A DNA stretch of 64,000 nt from Microbacterium imperiale (GTDB lineage Bacteria > Actinomycetota > Actinomycetes > Actinomycetales > Microbacteriaceae): NCBI RefSeq assembly GCF_017876655.1, contig NZ_JAGIOK010000001.1:930001-994000 (forward strand), in the 5' to 3' direction. Shown here piece after piece: positions 18,150 through 27,113 of the stretch. The notes beneath the pieces were generated by a model. That model did no database searches. It saw nothing but the letters and a program-made list of their open reading frames with translations, and was not told the origin of the DNA. The position numbers and the translations under genes were made by a program. Position 1 is the first letter of the stretch. The number at the start of each line of letters is the position of its first letter.

Positions 18150-20429
18150 TCAGGCCTCGGCGGGAGCCTCCGCGGCCTCGCCTGCCGGGGCTGCAGTCTC
18201 GGCGTCAGCGGCCTCTTCGAGAACCGGCTCGAGCGAGAGCTTGCCGCGGTCGTCGATCTTCGTGATGCGCACGAGGATCTTCTGGCCGACGCCCAGGACA
18301 TCCTCGACGTTCTCGACGCGCTTGCCGCCGGCGAGCTTGCGGACCTCGCTGACGTGCAGCAGGCCGTCCTTGCCGGGCAGCAGCGAGACGAACGCGCCGA
18401 AGGTCGCGATCTTGACGACCGTGCCCAGGAACTGCTCGCCCACCTCGGGGTTGGTCGGGTTGGCGATCGCGTTGACCTGCGCACGAGCCGCCTCGGCCGA
18501 GGGACCGTCGACCGCGCCGATGTACACGGTGCCGTCGTCCTCGATCGAGATCTGCGCGCCCGTCTCGTCCTGGATCGAGTTGATCGTCTTGCCCTTGGGG
18601 CCGATGAGCTCGCCGATCTTGTCGACCGGGATCTGGACGCTGATGACGCGCGGCGCGGTCGGCGCCATCTCGTCGGGGCTGTCGATCGCGGCGTTGAGGA
18701 CACCGAGGATCGTCAGACGCGCCTCCTTGGCCTGGGTCAGCGCCGCCGTGAGCACCGACGACGGGATGCCGTCGAGCTTCGTGTCGAGCTGAATGGCCGT
18801 GACGAACTCACTGGTACCGGCGACCTTGAAGTCCATGTCGCCGAGAGCGTCCTCGGCACCGAGGATGTCGGTCAGAGCCGCGTAGCGCGTCTCGCCGTCG
18901 ACCTCATCGGTGACCAGACCCATCGCGATACCGGCGACCGGGGCGCGCAGCGGCACACCGGCGTTCAGCAGCGACAGCGTCGAGGCGCAGACCGAGCCCA
19001 TCGACGTCGAACCGTTCGAGCCGAGGGCCTCGGAGACCTGACGGATCGCGTACGGGAACTCCTCGCGGCTGGGCAGCACCGGCACGAGCGCGCGCTCGGC
19101 CAGGAAGCCGTGCCCGATCTCGCGACGCTTGGGGCTGCCGACACGGCCGGTCTCACCGGTCGAGTAAGGCGGGAAGTTGTAGTGGTGCATGTAGCGCTTG
19201 CTCGTCGTGGGCGACAGCGAGTCGATCTGCTGCTCCATCTTGAGCATGTTCAGCGTCGTGACGCCCATGATCTGGGTCTCACCGCGCTGGAAGATCGCCG
19301 AGCCGTGAACGCGCGGGATGACCTGCACTTCGGCGTCGAGCGGACGGATGTCGGCGAGGCCACGACCGTCGATGCGGACGCCTTCGCTGAGGATGCGACC
19401 GCGCACGATCTTCTTGGTGACCGACTTGTATGCGGCGGAGAACTCCGCGAGCGCCGAGGCGGGCAGCTGCTCGGCCTCGACCGCGGCGGCGACCTCGCCC
19501 TTGACGCGCTCCTTGATGGCGTCGTCGGCGTTCTGGCGCTCCTGCTTGTCGGCGATCTGGTAGACGCCCGTCAGCTCGCCGTAAGCGCGCTCGGCCACGA
19601 AGTCGTAGACCTCGGGGGCGTACGGGGGGAAGACGGGGTAGACGCCCGGCTCGCGCGAAGCGGAAGCCGCCATCGAGGCCTGCGCCTCGACGAGCTGCTT
19701 GATGAAGGGCTTCGACGCCTCGAGGCCCTGCGCGACGATCTCTTCGCTCGGCTTGACGGCGCCGCCCTTGATGAGGTCCCAGCTGCCTTCGGTCGCCTCA
19801 GCCTCGACCATCATGATGGCCACTTCACCGTCGGGCAGCACGCGGCCGGCGACGGTGAGGTCGAAGACGGACTCCTCGACGGTCTTCTGGTTCGGGAACA
19901 CGACCCACTGGTCCTCGTGCTCGCCGTGGCCAGGGACGAGCGCGAGGCGCACGCCGGCGATGGGGCCGGAGAAGGGCAGGCCCGAGATCTGCGTCGATGC
20001 CGACGCGGCGTTGATCGCGAGGGCGTCGTAGTACTCGCCCGGCGCGATCGAGAGGACCGTGATGACGATCTGGACCTCGTTGCGCAGGCCGTCGACGAAC
20101 GACGGGCGCAGCGGGCGGTCGATCAGGCGGCAGACGAGGATCGCCTCGGTCGAGGGGCGTCCCTCGCGGCGGAAGAACGAACCCGGGATCTTGCCGGCGG
20201 CGTACGAGCGCTCCTCGACGTCGACGGTCAGCGGGAAGAAGTCGAAGCCTTCGCGCGGGTGCTTGCCGGCGCTGGTGGCCGAGAGGAGCATCGTCTCCTC
20301 GTCGAGGTAGGCGGCAACGGCGCCCTGCGCCTGCTGTGCCAGACGTCCGGTCTCGAACCGGACGGTGCGGGTGCCGAAGCGGCCGTTGTCGAGGACGGCT
20401 TCGGCTGCGGTGATTTCTGGACCTTCCAA
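18150..20429 (-). CDS. pnp: Polynucleotide phosphorylase
   Basis: Phosphorolytic 3'-5' exoribonuclease and polymerase of the degradosome. It is 759 aa from a TTG at 20429, which has an AAGGAG site eight bases upstream; no ATG or GTG fits the family N-terminus ([18 protein letters not shown]). Domains in order are the first RNase PH-like domain, an alpha-helical linker, the second RNase PH domain with the [19 protein letters not shown] region, a KH domain ([19 protein letters not shown]) and a C-terminal S1 domain ([20 protein letters not shown]). A long leader precedes it, and rpsO is not adjacent. Confidence 0.98.
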   Translation of the reverse strand: MEGPEITAAEAVLDNGRFGTRTVRFETGRLAQQAQGAVAAYLDEETMLLSATSAGKHPREGFDFFPLTVDVEERSYAAGKIPGSFFRREGRPSTEAILVCRLIDRPLRPSFVDGLRNEVQIVITVLSIAPGEYYDALAINAASASTQISGLPFSGPIAGVRLALVPGHGEHEDQWVVFPNQKTVEESVFDLTVAGRVLPDGEVAIMMVEAEATEGSWDLIKGGAVKPSEEIVAQGLEASKPFIKQLVEAQASMAASASREPGVYPVFPPYAPEVYDFVAERAYGELTGVYQIADKQERQNADDAIKERVKGEVAAAVEAEQLPASALAEFSAAYKSVTKKIVRGRILSEGVRIDGRGLADIRPLDAEVQVIPRVHGSAIFQRGETQIMGVTTLNMLKMEQQIDSLSPTTSKRYMHHYNFPPYSTGETGRVGSPKRREIGHGFLAERALVPVLPSREEFPYAIRQVSEALGSNGSTSMGSVCASTLSLLNAGVPLRAPVAGIAMGLVTDEVDGETRYAALTDILGAEDALGDMDFKVAGTSEFVTAIQLDTKLDGIPSSVLTAALTQAKEARLTILGVLNAAIDSPDEMAPTAPRVISVQIPVDKIGELIGPKGKTINSIQDETGAQISIEDDGTVYIGAVDGPSAEAARAQVNAIANPTNPEVGEQFLGTVVKIATFGAFVSLLPGKDGLLHVSEVRKLAGGKRVENVEDVLGVGQKILVRITKIDDRGKLSLEPVLEEAADAETAAPAGEAAEAPAEA

Positions 20430-20810
20430 GAGGTCTCTCCTTCTTTGTTTAGACTCGCACGCGCGTTTCGCGCACGAGATCGTGCAAAGGAGCGGGGCAG
20501 ATATGGGCGCGCGGTCAGAGCCGCGAGAACCGCCTGCGCTGGTCACCAGTCGAAGATCACCATCTCCTCGGTCGACATGCGACCGGGATGGGAACCCACC
20601 ACAGGGGACCAGCTTCCTGCCGGATCCGCTCCATGAGCTCAGTGTGTAATTGAGCGGATGCCGAACGGCAACCTGCACCAGCCTATCAGTGCGGGCCTCG
20701 CGCGCGACCCCTGCGCCGGGGGTCGACACCGCCATTTCCCCGGTCTGGTCGGCCCGTCGCCGGTGCGGGACATGTCCGACCGGTTATGGAAAGCGCAGTA
20801 GCCTCATCTG
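20430..20810. other. 381-bp intergenic region: pnp leader and divergent plsC promoter
   Basis: No protein gene of normal size is present. On the minus strand a TAGGCT (20680-20685) could start a leader of about 240 nt for pnp. Just before pnp lie two small hairpins, GCGCG-TTT-CGCGC (20461-20473) and CACGA-GA-TCGTG (20473-20484). An 11-codon reading frame (20543-20578, beginning MSTEEM) lies inside the leader. Toward the right is the plsC -10 box. The usual upstream rpsO gene is absent. Confidence 0.5.
20799..20804 (+). promoter_or_regulatory. -10 element of an apparently leaderless plsC promoter
   Basis: TAGCCT, CATCTG (6 nt), then GTG at 20811. No ribosome binding site is present, which favours leaderless initiation. 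Confidence 0.5.
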
Positions 20811-21605
20811 GTGAACTCCGACGCAACCGAGCCGAAGAGCGACGAGCCCGGCGACAGCGAGCACGACACGGTCGAGACGGTTCCGGGCATCGGCCTGACA
20901 TACGTCGTCGGACGGTGGGTGCTGGCTCCGCTGGCTCGCATGCTCTACCGCCCGCGCATCGAGGGACGCGAGAACTTCCCGCGCAAGGGCGCCGTCATCC
21001 TCGCCAGCAACCACCTGTCGTTCATCGACTCGTTCGTCATCCCGATGGCCGCCCCCCGCCCCGTCCGGTTCCTGGCGAAATCGAGCTACTTCGACGGCAC
21101 GGGGTTCCGCGGCTGGCTCTCCCGTGAGTTCTTCTACGCCGCCGGAGCCTTCCCGGTGCGTCGCGGCGCCGGCCAGGCCGCGCTGGACGCCCTCGATCAG
21201 CAGAAGAAGATGCTGGATGCCGGCTGGTCGACGGCGCTGTACCCCGAGGGGACGCGTTCGCTCGACGGTCGCCTGTACAAGGGACGCACGGGAGTCGCTT
21301 TCCTGGCGCTGCAGACCGGCGCGCCGGTCATCCCGGTGGGACTGATCGGCACGAGCGAGATCATGCCCGTCGGCGCGAAGTTCCCCCGGCTGCGCCCGCG
21401 CGTGACCGTCCGGTTCGGCGCGCCGCTGGACCTCAGCCACCACGGCTCTGCGGACTCGGGTCGCGCTCGCCGAGGCGCGACCGACGAGATCATGGCCGCG
21501 ATCCACGCTCTGTCGGGCCAGGAGCTCGCGGGAACCTACAACGAGGCCCCGCCGCAGAACGCCGTCGAGCGCATCAAGCAGGCACTCCCCCACGAGCGTC
21601 GCTGA
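20811..21605 (+). CDS. plsC: 1-acyl-sn-glycerol-3-phosphate acyltransferase
   Basis: Acylates lysophosphatidic acid to phosphatidic acid at the cytoplasmic membrane. It is 264 aa. The HX4D acyltransferase motif is NHLSFID with LASN before it. The FPVRRGAGQAALD block, the YPEGTRSLDG block and VIPVGLIGTSEI are all in order. The first ~30 residues are acidic and hydrophilic, followed by a short hydrophobic segment (VVGRWVLAPLARML). The GTG start is set by the adjacent -10 box. It is convergent with the OsmC-like gene at 21625. The symbol is by family only. Confidence 0.9.
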   Translation: MNSDATEPKSDEPGDSEHDTVETVPGIGLTYVVGRWVLAPLARMLYRPRIEGRENFPRKGAVILASNHLSFIDSFVIPMAAPRPVRFLAKSSYFDGTGFRGWLSREFFYAAGAFPVRRGAGQAALDALDQQKKMLDAGWSTALYPEGTRSLDGRLYKGRTGVAFLALQTGAPVIPVGLIGTSEIMPVGAKFPRLRPRVTVRFGAPLDLSHHGSADSGRARRGATDEIMAAIHALSGQELAGTYNEAPPQNAVERIKQALPHERR

Positions 21606-21624
21606 GCCGCGCCGCCCGTCGTCG

Positions 21625-22104
21625 TCACTCCGAGCCGGCGACGACGATCGTCGGCTCGTGGCGGACCGGGAAATTGACCGAGTTCGCGATGAAGCACCAT
21701 TCGTGCGCCTGCGCGTGCGCGCGCTCGGCGGCATCCACCATCGACGCGTCGGCGACGACGACGCGGGGATGCAGCACCACTTCCGCGAAAGCACCGCCAC
21801 CGCGACCGTCCTCCCGCATGACACCCAACGCCTCGTCGCTGTAGTCGACGACCACGACGCCGGCCGACACGCACGCGTGGAGGTAGGACAGGAGGTGGCA
21901 TTCGGCGAGCGCCGACACCAGCAGGTCCTCGGGGTTCCACCGCCCCGGGTCTCCGCGGAACGGCTTGTCGCTCGAGGCGGCGAGATCGGGCTTGCCGGCG
22001 ATGCTGAGGGTGACGGATCGGTCGTAGTCGCGGTAGCCGGTCGTGCCGGCGCCGCGGTTGCCGGTCCATTCGGCACGGACGGCGTACCGGTGCTCACCCC
22101 ACAT
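21625..22104 (-). CDS. OsmC-family protein (second type)
   Basis: A 159-aa OsmC-superfamily protein distinct from that at 12705. The first active-site region reads VSALAECHLLSYLHAC, with Cys in the family position. The second site reads AHEWCFIANSVNFPVRHEP, where the resolving Cys is followed by the family's I-A-NSV motif. The ATG at 22104 starts a family-length N-terminus (MWGEHRYAVRAEW). It is likely a peroxide or sulfur-species detoxifying enzyme. It is divergent from the asparaginase gene with 52 bp between. Confidence 0.87.
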   Translation of the reverse strand: MWGEHRYAVRAEWTGNRGAGTTGYRDYDRSVTLSIAGKPDLAASSDKPFRGDPGRWNPEDLLVSALAECHLLSYLHACVSAGVVVVDYSDEALGVMREDGRGGGAFAEVVLHPRVVVADASMVDAAERAHAQAHEWCFIANSVNFPVRHEPTIVVAGSE

Positions 22105-22144
22105 GCGCACAGTCTGACACGCCGTCGTCGCCGTCCTCCGGCGG

Positions 22145-22150
22145 TAGGCT
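22145..22150 (+). promoter_or_regulatory. -10 element before the asparaginase gene
   Basis: TAGGCT, GGCGAG (6 nt), then GTG at 22157. GGCGAG could double as a weak ribosome binding site, but the spacing equals that of other leaderless candidates here. Confidence 0.45.
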
Positions 22151-22156
22151 GGCGAG

Positions 22157-23146
22157 GTGCCGCAGACCCTCCCTGTTTCCGCCGCTGTCGAACTCGCGGT
22201 CGTGGAGCGCAGCGGCTTCATCGAGTCGCGTCACGCCGGCGCCGCCGTGGTGCTCGGCGCCGATGGTGCGCTGCTGCGCACGCTGGGCGATGTCGACGCG
22301 CCGATCCTGCCGCGTTCGACACTCAAGCCGCTGCAGGCACTCGCGAGCCTGACCGCCGGTGCCACGCTCGAGGGCGAGCGCCTCGGCCTGGCGACCGCCA
22401 GCCACTCCGGCACCGACCGTCACGTGGCCGTCGTCCGCGACATCCTGAACTCCGTCGGACTGGGCGAGGACGACCTCGGATGCCCGCCGGCCTGGCCCGG
22501 CGACACCGCGACCCGCGACGAGCTCGTCCGCGAGCTGGGTTCGCCGACGCGCATCCGCATGAACTGCTCCGGCAAGCACGCGGCCATGCTCGCCGCCTGC
22601 GTCGCGAGCGGCTGGGACACCGCCACCTACCTCTCGCCGGACCACCCGCTGCAGGTGCACACGCGCGACGTGATCGAGCGGCTCACCGGCGCGAAGGCCG
22701 CCGCCATGGCGATCGACGGCTGCGGTGCACCGGTCTACGCGATGAGCCTCGTGGCGCTCGGGCGGGCTATCCAGCGCATCGGCACGGCGAGCGAGCGCTC
22801 GCCCTTCGCGCTGCACCGCATGGCGGGGTCTCTCGTGCGCGCTGTGCGCGAGAACCCGTGGACGATCGACGGCCCGGGGCGCCCCGACACCGTCGCGATC
22901 GAGCGACTGGGCGTGTTCGCCAAGACGGGTGCCGAAGGCGTGATGGTGATGGTCGCACCCGACGGGACGACCGCTGCGCTCAAGGTCCTCGACGGCAACG
23001 GCCGCGCCGCGAGCGCGATCGCCCTGACCCTGCTCGTGCGGGCCGGCGCCCTCGAGGCGGCTCAGGTCGCGCCCGTCATCGCGAAGCTCCCGCTGACCGT
23101 GCTCGGCGGCGGACAGGATGTCGGCATCATCCGGCCGACGGTGTAG
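22157..23146 (+). CDS. L-asparaginase II family protein
   Basis: A 329-aa protein of the asparaginase II (thermolabile, Rhizobium-type) family, which hydrolyses asparagine to aspartate and ammonia. Typical stretches are VVERSGFIESRHAG, LPRSTLKPLQALA with the Ser-Thr-x-Lys motif, ASHSGTDRHV, and RMNCSGKHAAMLAACV near residues 133-148. Immediately downstream, 34 bp away, is alanine dehydrogenase. A shared transcript would link amide breakdown with alanine/pyruvate interconversion. The family is clear; activity is not tested. Confidence 0.88.
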   Translation: MPQTLPVSAAVELAVVERSGFIESRHAGAAVVLGADGALLRTLGDVDAPILPRSTLKPLQALASLTAGATLEGERLGLATASHSGTDRHVAVVRDILNSVGLGEDDLGCPPAWPGDTATRDELVRELGSPTRIRMNCSGKHAAMLAACVASGWDTATYLSPDHPLQVHTRDVIERLTGAKAAAMAIDGCGAPVYAMSLVALGRAIQRIGTASERSPFALHRMAGSLVRAVRENPWTIDGPGRPDTVAIERLGVFAKTGAEGVMVMVAPDGTTAALKVLDGNGRAASAIALTLLVRAGALEAAQVAPVIAKLPLTVLGGGQDVGIIRPTV

Positions 23147-23180
23147 CCGCTCCTCACAAGGGAGCGCGGAAAGGACTGCC

Positions 23181-24296
23181 ATGCGCATCAGCGTTCCCAG
23201 CGAGGTCAAGAACAACGAGTACCGGGTCGCCCTCACGCCCGCCGGCGTGCACGACCTGGTCGCCGCCGGACACGAGGTCTTCGTGCAGCGCGGAGCCGGC
23301 ATCGGGTCGTCTCTGCCGGACGCGGAGTACGTCGAGGCCGGAGCGGTGCTCCTCGACGACGCGGACGAGGTCTGGGCTCGCGCCGAGCTGCTGCTCAAGG
23401 TGAAGGAGCCCATCGCCAGCGAGTATCACCGCTTCCGCGACGACCTCGTGATCTTCACCTACCTGCACCTCGCGGCCGACCGCGCCCTGACCGAGCGGCT
23501 CGTCGCCGACGGGGTGACCGCGATCGCCTACGAGACCGTGCAGGTCGCGGGTGGCGGGCTGCCGCTCCTCGCGCCCATGAGCGAGGTCGCCGGGCGCCTG
23601 GCCCCCATGGTCGGCGCCTCGACGCTGCTGCGCTCCGCGGGCGGGCGCGGGCTGCTCATGTCCGGCGTCCCGGGCACGCGTCCCGCGACGGTGACGGTGA
23701 TCGGCGGCGGCGTCGCCGGCGCGAACGCCGCGTACGTTGCCGCGGGCATGGGCGCCGATGTCACGGTGTTCGACACGAACATTCAGCGGCTGCGCTTCCT
23801 CGACGACCACTTCCAGGGCCGAGTGAAGACCGCGGCGTCGAACCCGCTCGACCTCGACCGGGCGGTCATCGGGTCGGACCTGGTCATCGGGTCGGTCCTG
23901 ATCCCGGGAGCGAAGGCCCCCAAGCTGGTCCGCAACGAGACCGTCGCACGCATGCGCCCGGGGTCGGTACTGGTCGACATCGCGGTCGATCAGGGCGGCT
24001 GCTTCGAAGACACCCGTGCGACGACGCACGCTGAACCGACGTTCACCGTCCATGAGAGCGTCTTCTACTGCGTCGCGAACATGCCCGGTGCCGTCCCGAA
24101 CACCTCGACCGCGGCTCTGACCAACGCGACCCTGCCCTACATCCGCCAGATCGCCCGGCGGGGGTGGCGCGACGCGCTGCGCGCCGACCCCGCGCTGGCG
24201 GCCGGCCTGAACACCACGGCCGGCCACGTCGTGAACGACGGCGTCGCGACCGCTCACGGTATCGACCTGACCGATCCCGCTGACGTCCTCGCCTGA
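23181..24296 (+). CDS. ald: Alanine dehydrogenase
   Basis: NAD-dependent enzyme interconverting alanine and pyruvate plus ammonia. It is 371 aa from the ATG at 23181, which has a GGAAAGGA site; a longer reading was rejected. The N-terminal RISVPSEVKNNEYRVALTPAGV holds the pyruvate-binding Arg. LLKVKEPIASEY contains the catalytic Lys and TYLHLAAD the catalytic His region. The dinucleotide motif is VIGGGVAGANAAYVAAGMGA, followed by DTNIQRLRFLDD. It shares a probable transcript with the asparaginase gene and ends 9 bp from the convergent EccC-like gene. Confidence 0.97.
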   Translation: MRISVPSEVKNNEYRVALTPAGVHDLVAAGHEVFVQRGAGIGSSLPDAEYVEAGAVLLDDADEVWARAELLLKVKEPIASEYHRFRDDLVIFTYLHLAADRALTERLVADGVTAIAYETVQVAGGGLPLLAPMSEVAGRLAPMVGASTLLRSAGGRGLLMSGVPGTRPATVTVIGGGVAGANAAYVAAGMGADVTVFDTNIQRLRFLDDHFQGRVKTAASNPLDLDRAVIGSDLVIGSVLIPGAKAPKLVRNETVARMRPGSVLVDIAVDQGGCFEDTRATTHAEPTFTVHESVFYCVANMPGAVPNTSTAALTNATLPYIRQIARRGWRDALRADPALAAGLNTTAGHVVNDGVATAHGIDLTDPADVLA

Positions 24297-24304
24297 CGCG
24301 GCCG

Positions 24305-27046
24305 TCACCGTCGCGTCTCCTGGGCACCGGGGAGGACGACGCGGCGCACCCGCTCGCTCTTGGTGTCGAAGAGCCAGGCCCGCGACCTTCCCGGTGCCGC
24401 GTAGGGCGGCAGCTCTCGATTGCCCGTGATCAGACGCACCTCGGGCCCGCACGCGGCGTCGACGACGAGCTGCCGGCGCGCCGCGTCGGCGCCGGCCCCT
24501 CGCCACCGACCGATCCATGTCTCCGGCGTGCCCCACACGACGCACCCGGTGCGAAGCGGCGTCGCCGCGCCGAGCTCGACGATCTCGATGCCGCGTCGCC
24601 GCCACGCGTCGAGGGTGGCGAAGGTGCGGTCGACGGCCGGCGCCACGAAGCCCGTGGCGTGCCGGGGCCAGAAGGTCACCGGCTGATCGGGCGTCGTCGG
24701 AACAGTCGCGCCCGCCGCGGTGTCGTGGGCGAACTGGACGAGAGTGCCGCCCCACCTCCCCCGCCCGGGCGGAAGACGTCCGTCGTGATGATGCGCCTCA
24801 CCGCCGAGGGCCACGTACTCGGCCCGCGATGCCGCCGCGAGCACGACGCGGTCCGGAATGTGATCGACGATGCGTCCGACCGCCGCCGTCACGCGCTGAG
24901 CGGAGCAGACCAGACGGATGCCGCGCCCGCGCGCCTCGCGCGCGACGCGTTCGAGCCCGGCGCCGGCCTCGGCGGCGTAGTCACCGGGCAGGCGCGCGAG
25001 AAGCAGATCGAGGTCGTCGATGATGACGACGGTGCCCGCCTCCGCGCCGGGCAGCGTGCTCACGGCATCCCAGGCACCCTCAGGGTCCGCCGGCACCCGC
25101 CAGCATCGCTCGGGAGCGACCTGCGCCGCGACGGCTCGCAGGACGGACGACCGACCGGCCCCGGATCGTCCGACGACCACGAGGCCGGGCGCATCGTCGC
25201 CGAGTGCGACGACACGCTGGCGCTGCTCGGCCGGCTCGTCCGCCACTCCAAGGACGATCCGCCCCGCCTGCCGGAGGGAATCGAGCGGCAGCGATGTCGG
25301 CAGCGGCGGCAGCCAGGGGCGCCGCACCGGAGCGTGCCCGGCCGCCCGGGCCGCGGCCGCGATCTCGTCGATCGCCTCACGGGGGCACCGCGTCACCCGC
25401 AACAGCCGGGGCTCGCTGTCCGCGGCACCTCGCACGAGCGCCGTGCCGCGGTCGGACGAGCCGCCGGGGATCGCCGCTGCATCGATGCAACCGATCACCG
25501 CGCGCGACTCGCCCGGGTCGCTGACGCGGAGCGCGATTCGCAAGGGCGCGTTGGCGAGCACCGCTTCACGGAAGCCCGCGGCGCGCTGCGTCGCCAGCAC
25601 GAGATGCATCCCGAGGGCGCGGCCCCGCGCGGCGATGTCGGCGAAGACCGCATGCAGGCCGGGATGTGCGGCGGGGAGGGCCGCGTACTCGTCGACCACG
25701 ACCACCAGCCGTGGCAGGATGCCGTCGACCTCGGTCACGTCACGCGCGCCGTGTTCCGCCAGGACGCGCTCGCGATGCCGCACCTCGGCCGTCAGGCTGT
25801 CGATGGCCCGTAGCGCCGCGGTGTCATCCAGGTCGGTCACGACGCCCGTCACGTGCGGCAACGCCGTCAAGGGGTCGAACGACCTGCCGCCCTTGAAGTC
25901 CACGAGCAGGAAGACCACACGGTCGGGACCGAACCTGGCCGCGAGCGCCGCGACCCACGTCACCAGCAGCTCGCTCTTGCCCGAACCCGTGACGCCGACG
26001 ACGACCGCGTGCGGGCCGTCGTCGACCAGATCGACCGCGACGAGTCCCGTCGCTCCCGACCCGAGAGCGACCCGCAATCCGCCCGACGGCGCCGAGGCCA
26101 GGTCTCCGAATGTCGCCGGTGTCGCAGGCGGTCCGGCCAACGCCGCCTGCTGCTCGCGCATCAGCTCGTACACCGCGTCCGCGGCATCCCGCCCGAGGAC
26201 TTCCGGGCGCACCGGCACGGCGAGCCCGTCGTATTCGAGCACGGCGTCGTCGGGTCCGAGCAGCCGCACCACGGCGGCGCAGCGCGGCGGCGGCGCCCCC
26301 GCGTCCACGCACACGATGACGGCGTCGGCGTCAGCGGGAATGGCGGAGGCGGCACCGCCCCACAGGCGAAGACTCCCGGTTCCGCTCGCGTGCGGCATAC
26401 GAGCGTCGCCGTCGGCCCGCAGGCCCTCGACGCGCAGCCGGTCGGGCGGGTGCGTGAGGCACAACTGCGCGATGAGCGCGCGTGCGACCGCAGCCGCCGC
26501 GACACGGGGACCGATCACGGCGATCCCTGCCGTCAGCGGCACGCCTACGGGGGCGCGGTCGAGCCTCCCAGCCTCACGGCGGAGGTCGCGCGCCGCCTCG
26601 GTGTCACCCTCGATGCGGACCGCGGAAGCGTCGGTTCCCGCCCCGACGACGACCACGCTGCCGCGCCCCGGCACGGGCCGCCAGATCTCAGCGGGGCGGG
26701 CGAGGTATCCGGCGACATCGGGGGTCACCCGCCATCGCGCCCTGCGCTCGACGTCGTGGCGGCGCGCCAGGTCCGCGCGAGCCGCCGCGAGCGCCGACGC
26801 GGTCTCTCGCCGTGCGCGGCGGCGGTGGCGACGCCTGACCCGGGCGGCGTCGAGCACGGCCGCCACGGCGGCAAGAGGTCCGATCGCCGCGAACCACAGC
26901 GCCGTCGCCGAGCCGGTGATCTGCCACAGGACGGCAGCACCGACCGCGGGCACGAGCGCAGCCCAGAGCGGGAACCCGGGACGTGCGGGCTCCGGTGGAG
27001 GCGGCGGCATCCGGATGGGGTCGTCGAGTTCGGCCGTCGTATGCAC
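24305..27046 (-). CDS. Orphan EccC/EssC-like FtsK-SpoIIIE ATPase
   Basis: A 913-aa membrane-anchored ATPase. A Pro-rich N-terminus leads into two transmembrane helices (about residues 25-65), then an Arg-rich helical stretch and a beta-rich domain. Two FtsK-type ATPase domains follow. The first has an intact P-loop (GVTGSGKSELL, about residues 349-359) and Walker B (LVVVVDEYAAL). The second has GRSGAGRSSVL, where the P-loop Lys is Arg, and Walker B VVIIDDLDLLL. The layout resembles type VII secretion EccC/EssC without FHA domains, yet no WXG100 gene is adjacent. It lies 67 bp after the PP2C gene, probably in one transcript. The GTG start lacks a strong ribosome binding site. Confidence 0.85.
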   Translation of the reverse strand: MHTTAELDDPIRMPPPPPEPARPGFPLWAALVPAVGAAVLWQITGSATALWFAAIGPLAAVAAVLDAARVRRRHRRRARRETASALAAARADLARRHDVERRARWRVTPDVAGYLARPAEIWRPVPGRGSVVVVGAGTDASAVRIEGDTEAARDLRREAGRLDRAPVGVPLTAGIAVIGPRVAAAAVARALIAQLCLTHPPDRLRVEGLRADGDARMPHASGTGSLRLWGGAASAIPADADAVIVCVDAGAPPPRCAAVVRLLGPDDAVLEYDGLAVPVRPEVLGRDAADAVYELMREQQAALAGPPATPATFGDLASAPSGGLRVALGSGATGLVAVDLVDDGPHAVVVGVTGSGKSELLVTWVAALAARFGPDRVVFLLVDFKGGRSFDPLTALPHVTGVVTDLDDTAALRAIDSLTAEVRHRERVLAEHGARDVTEVDGILPRLVVVVDEYAALPAAHPGLHAVFADIAARGRALGMHLVLATQRAAGFREAVLANAPLRIALRVSDPGESRAVIGCIDAAAIPGGSSDRGTALVRGAADSEPRLLRVTRCPREAIDEIAAAARAAGHAPVRRPWLPPLPTSLPLDSLRQAGRIVLGVADEPAEQRQRVVALGDDAPGLVVVGRSGAGRSSVLRAVAAQVAPERCWRVPADPEGAWDAVSTLPGAEAGTVVIIDDLDLLLARLPGDYAAEAGAGLERVAREARGRGIRLVCSAQRVTAAVGRIVDHIPDRVVLAAASRAEYVALGGEAHHHDGRLPPGRGRWGGTLVQFAHDTAAGATVPTTPDQPVTFWPRHATGFVAPAVDRTFATLDAWRRRGIEIVELGAATPLRTGCVVWGTPETWIGRWRGAGADAARRQLVVDAACGPEVRLITGNRELPPYAAPGRSRAWLFDTKSERVRRVVLPGAQETRR

Positions 27047-27113
27047 GGCATCAACTCAATCGCCCGCGTGGGTGCCGTGCGGCGGCCCGCGGCGAAGCGG
27101 TGGACGAGCTCGG

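Noticed and set aside
17196..20636. A 1146-codon open frame on the plus strand
   Set aside because: It is antisense to pnp, rich in Arg/Asp/Leu from reading GC-skewed codons backwards, and has no family motifs. It is a high-GC shadow frame.
21630..21656. GAGCCG...CGGCTC inverted repeat as a terminator between plsC and the OsmC gene
   Set aside because: It lies within the last codons of the OsmC-family gene and is probably a by-product of its coding sequence.
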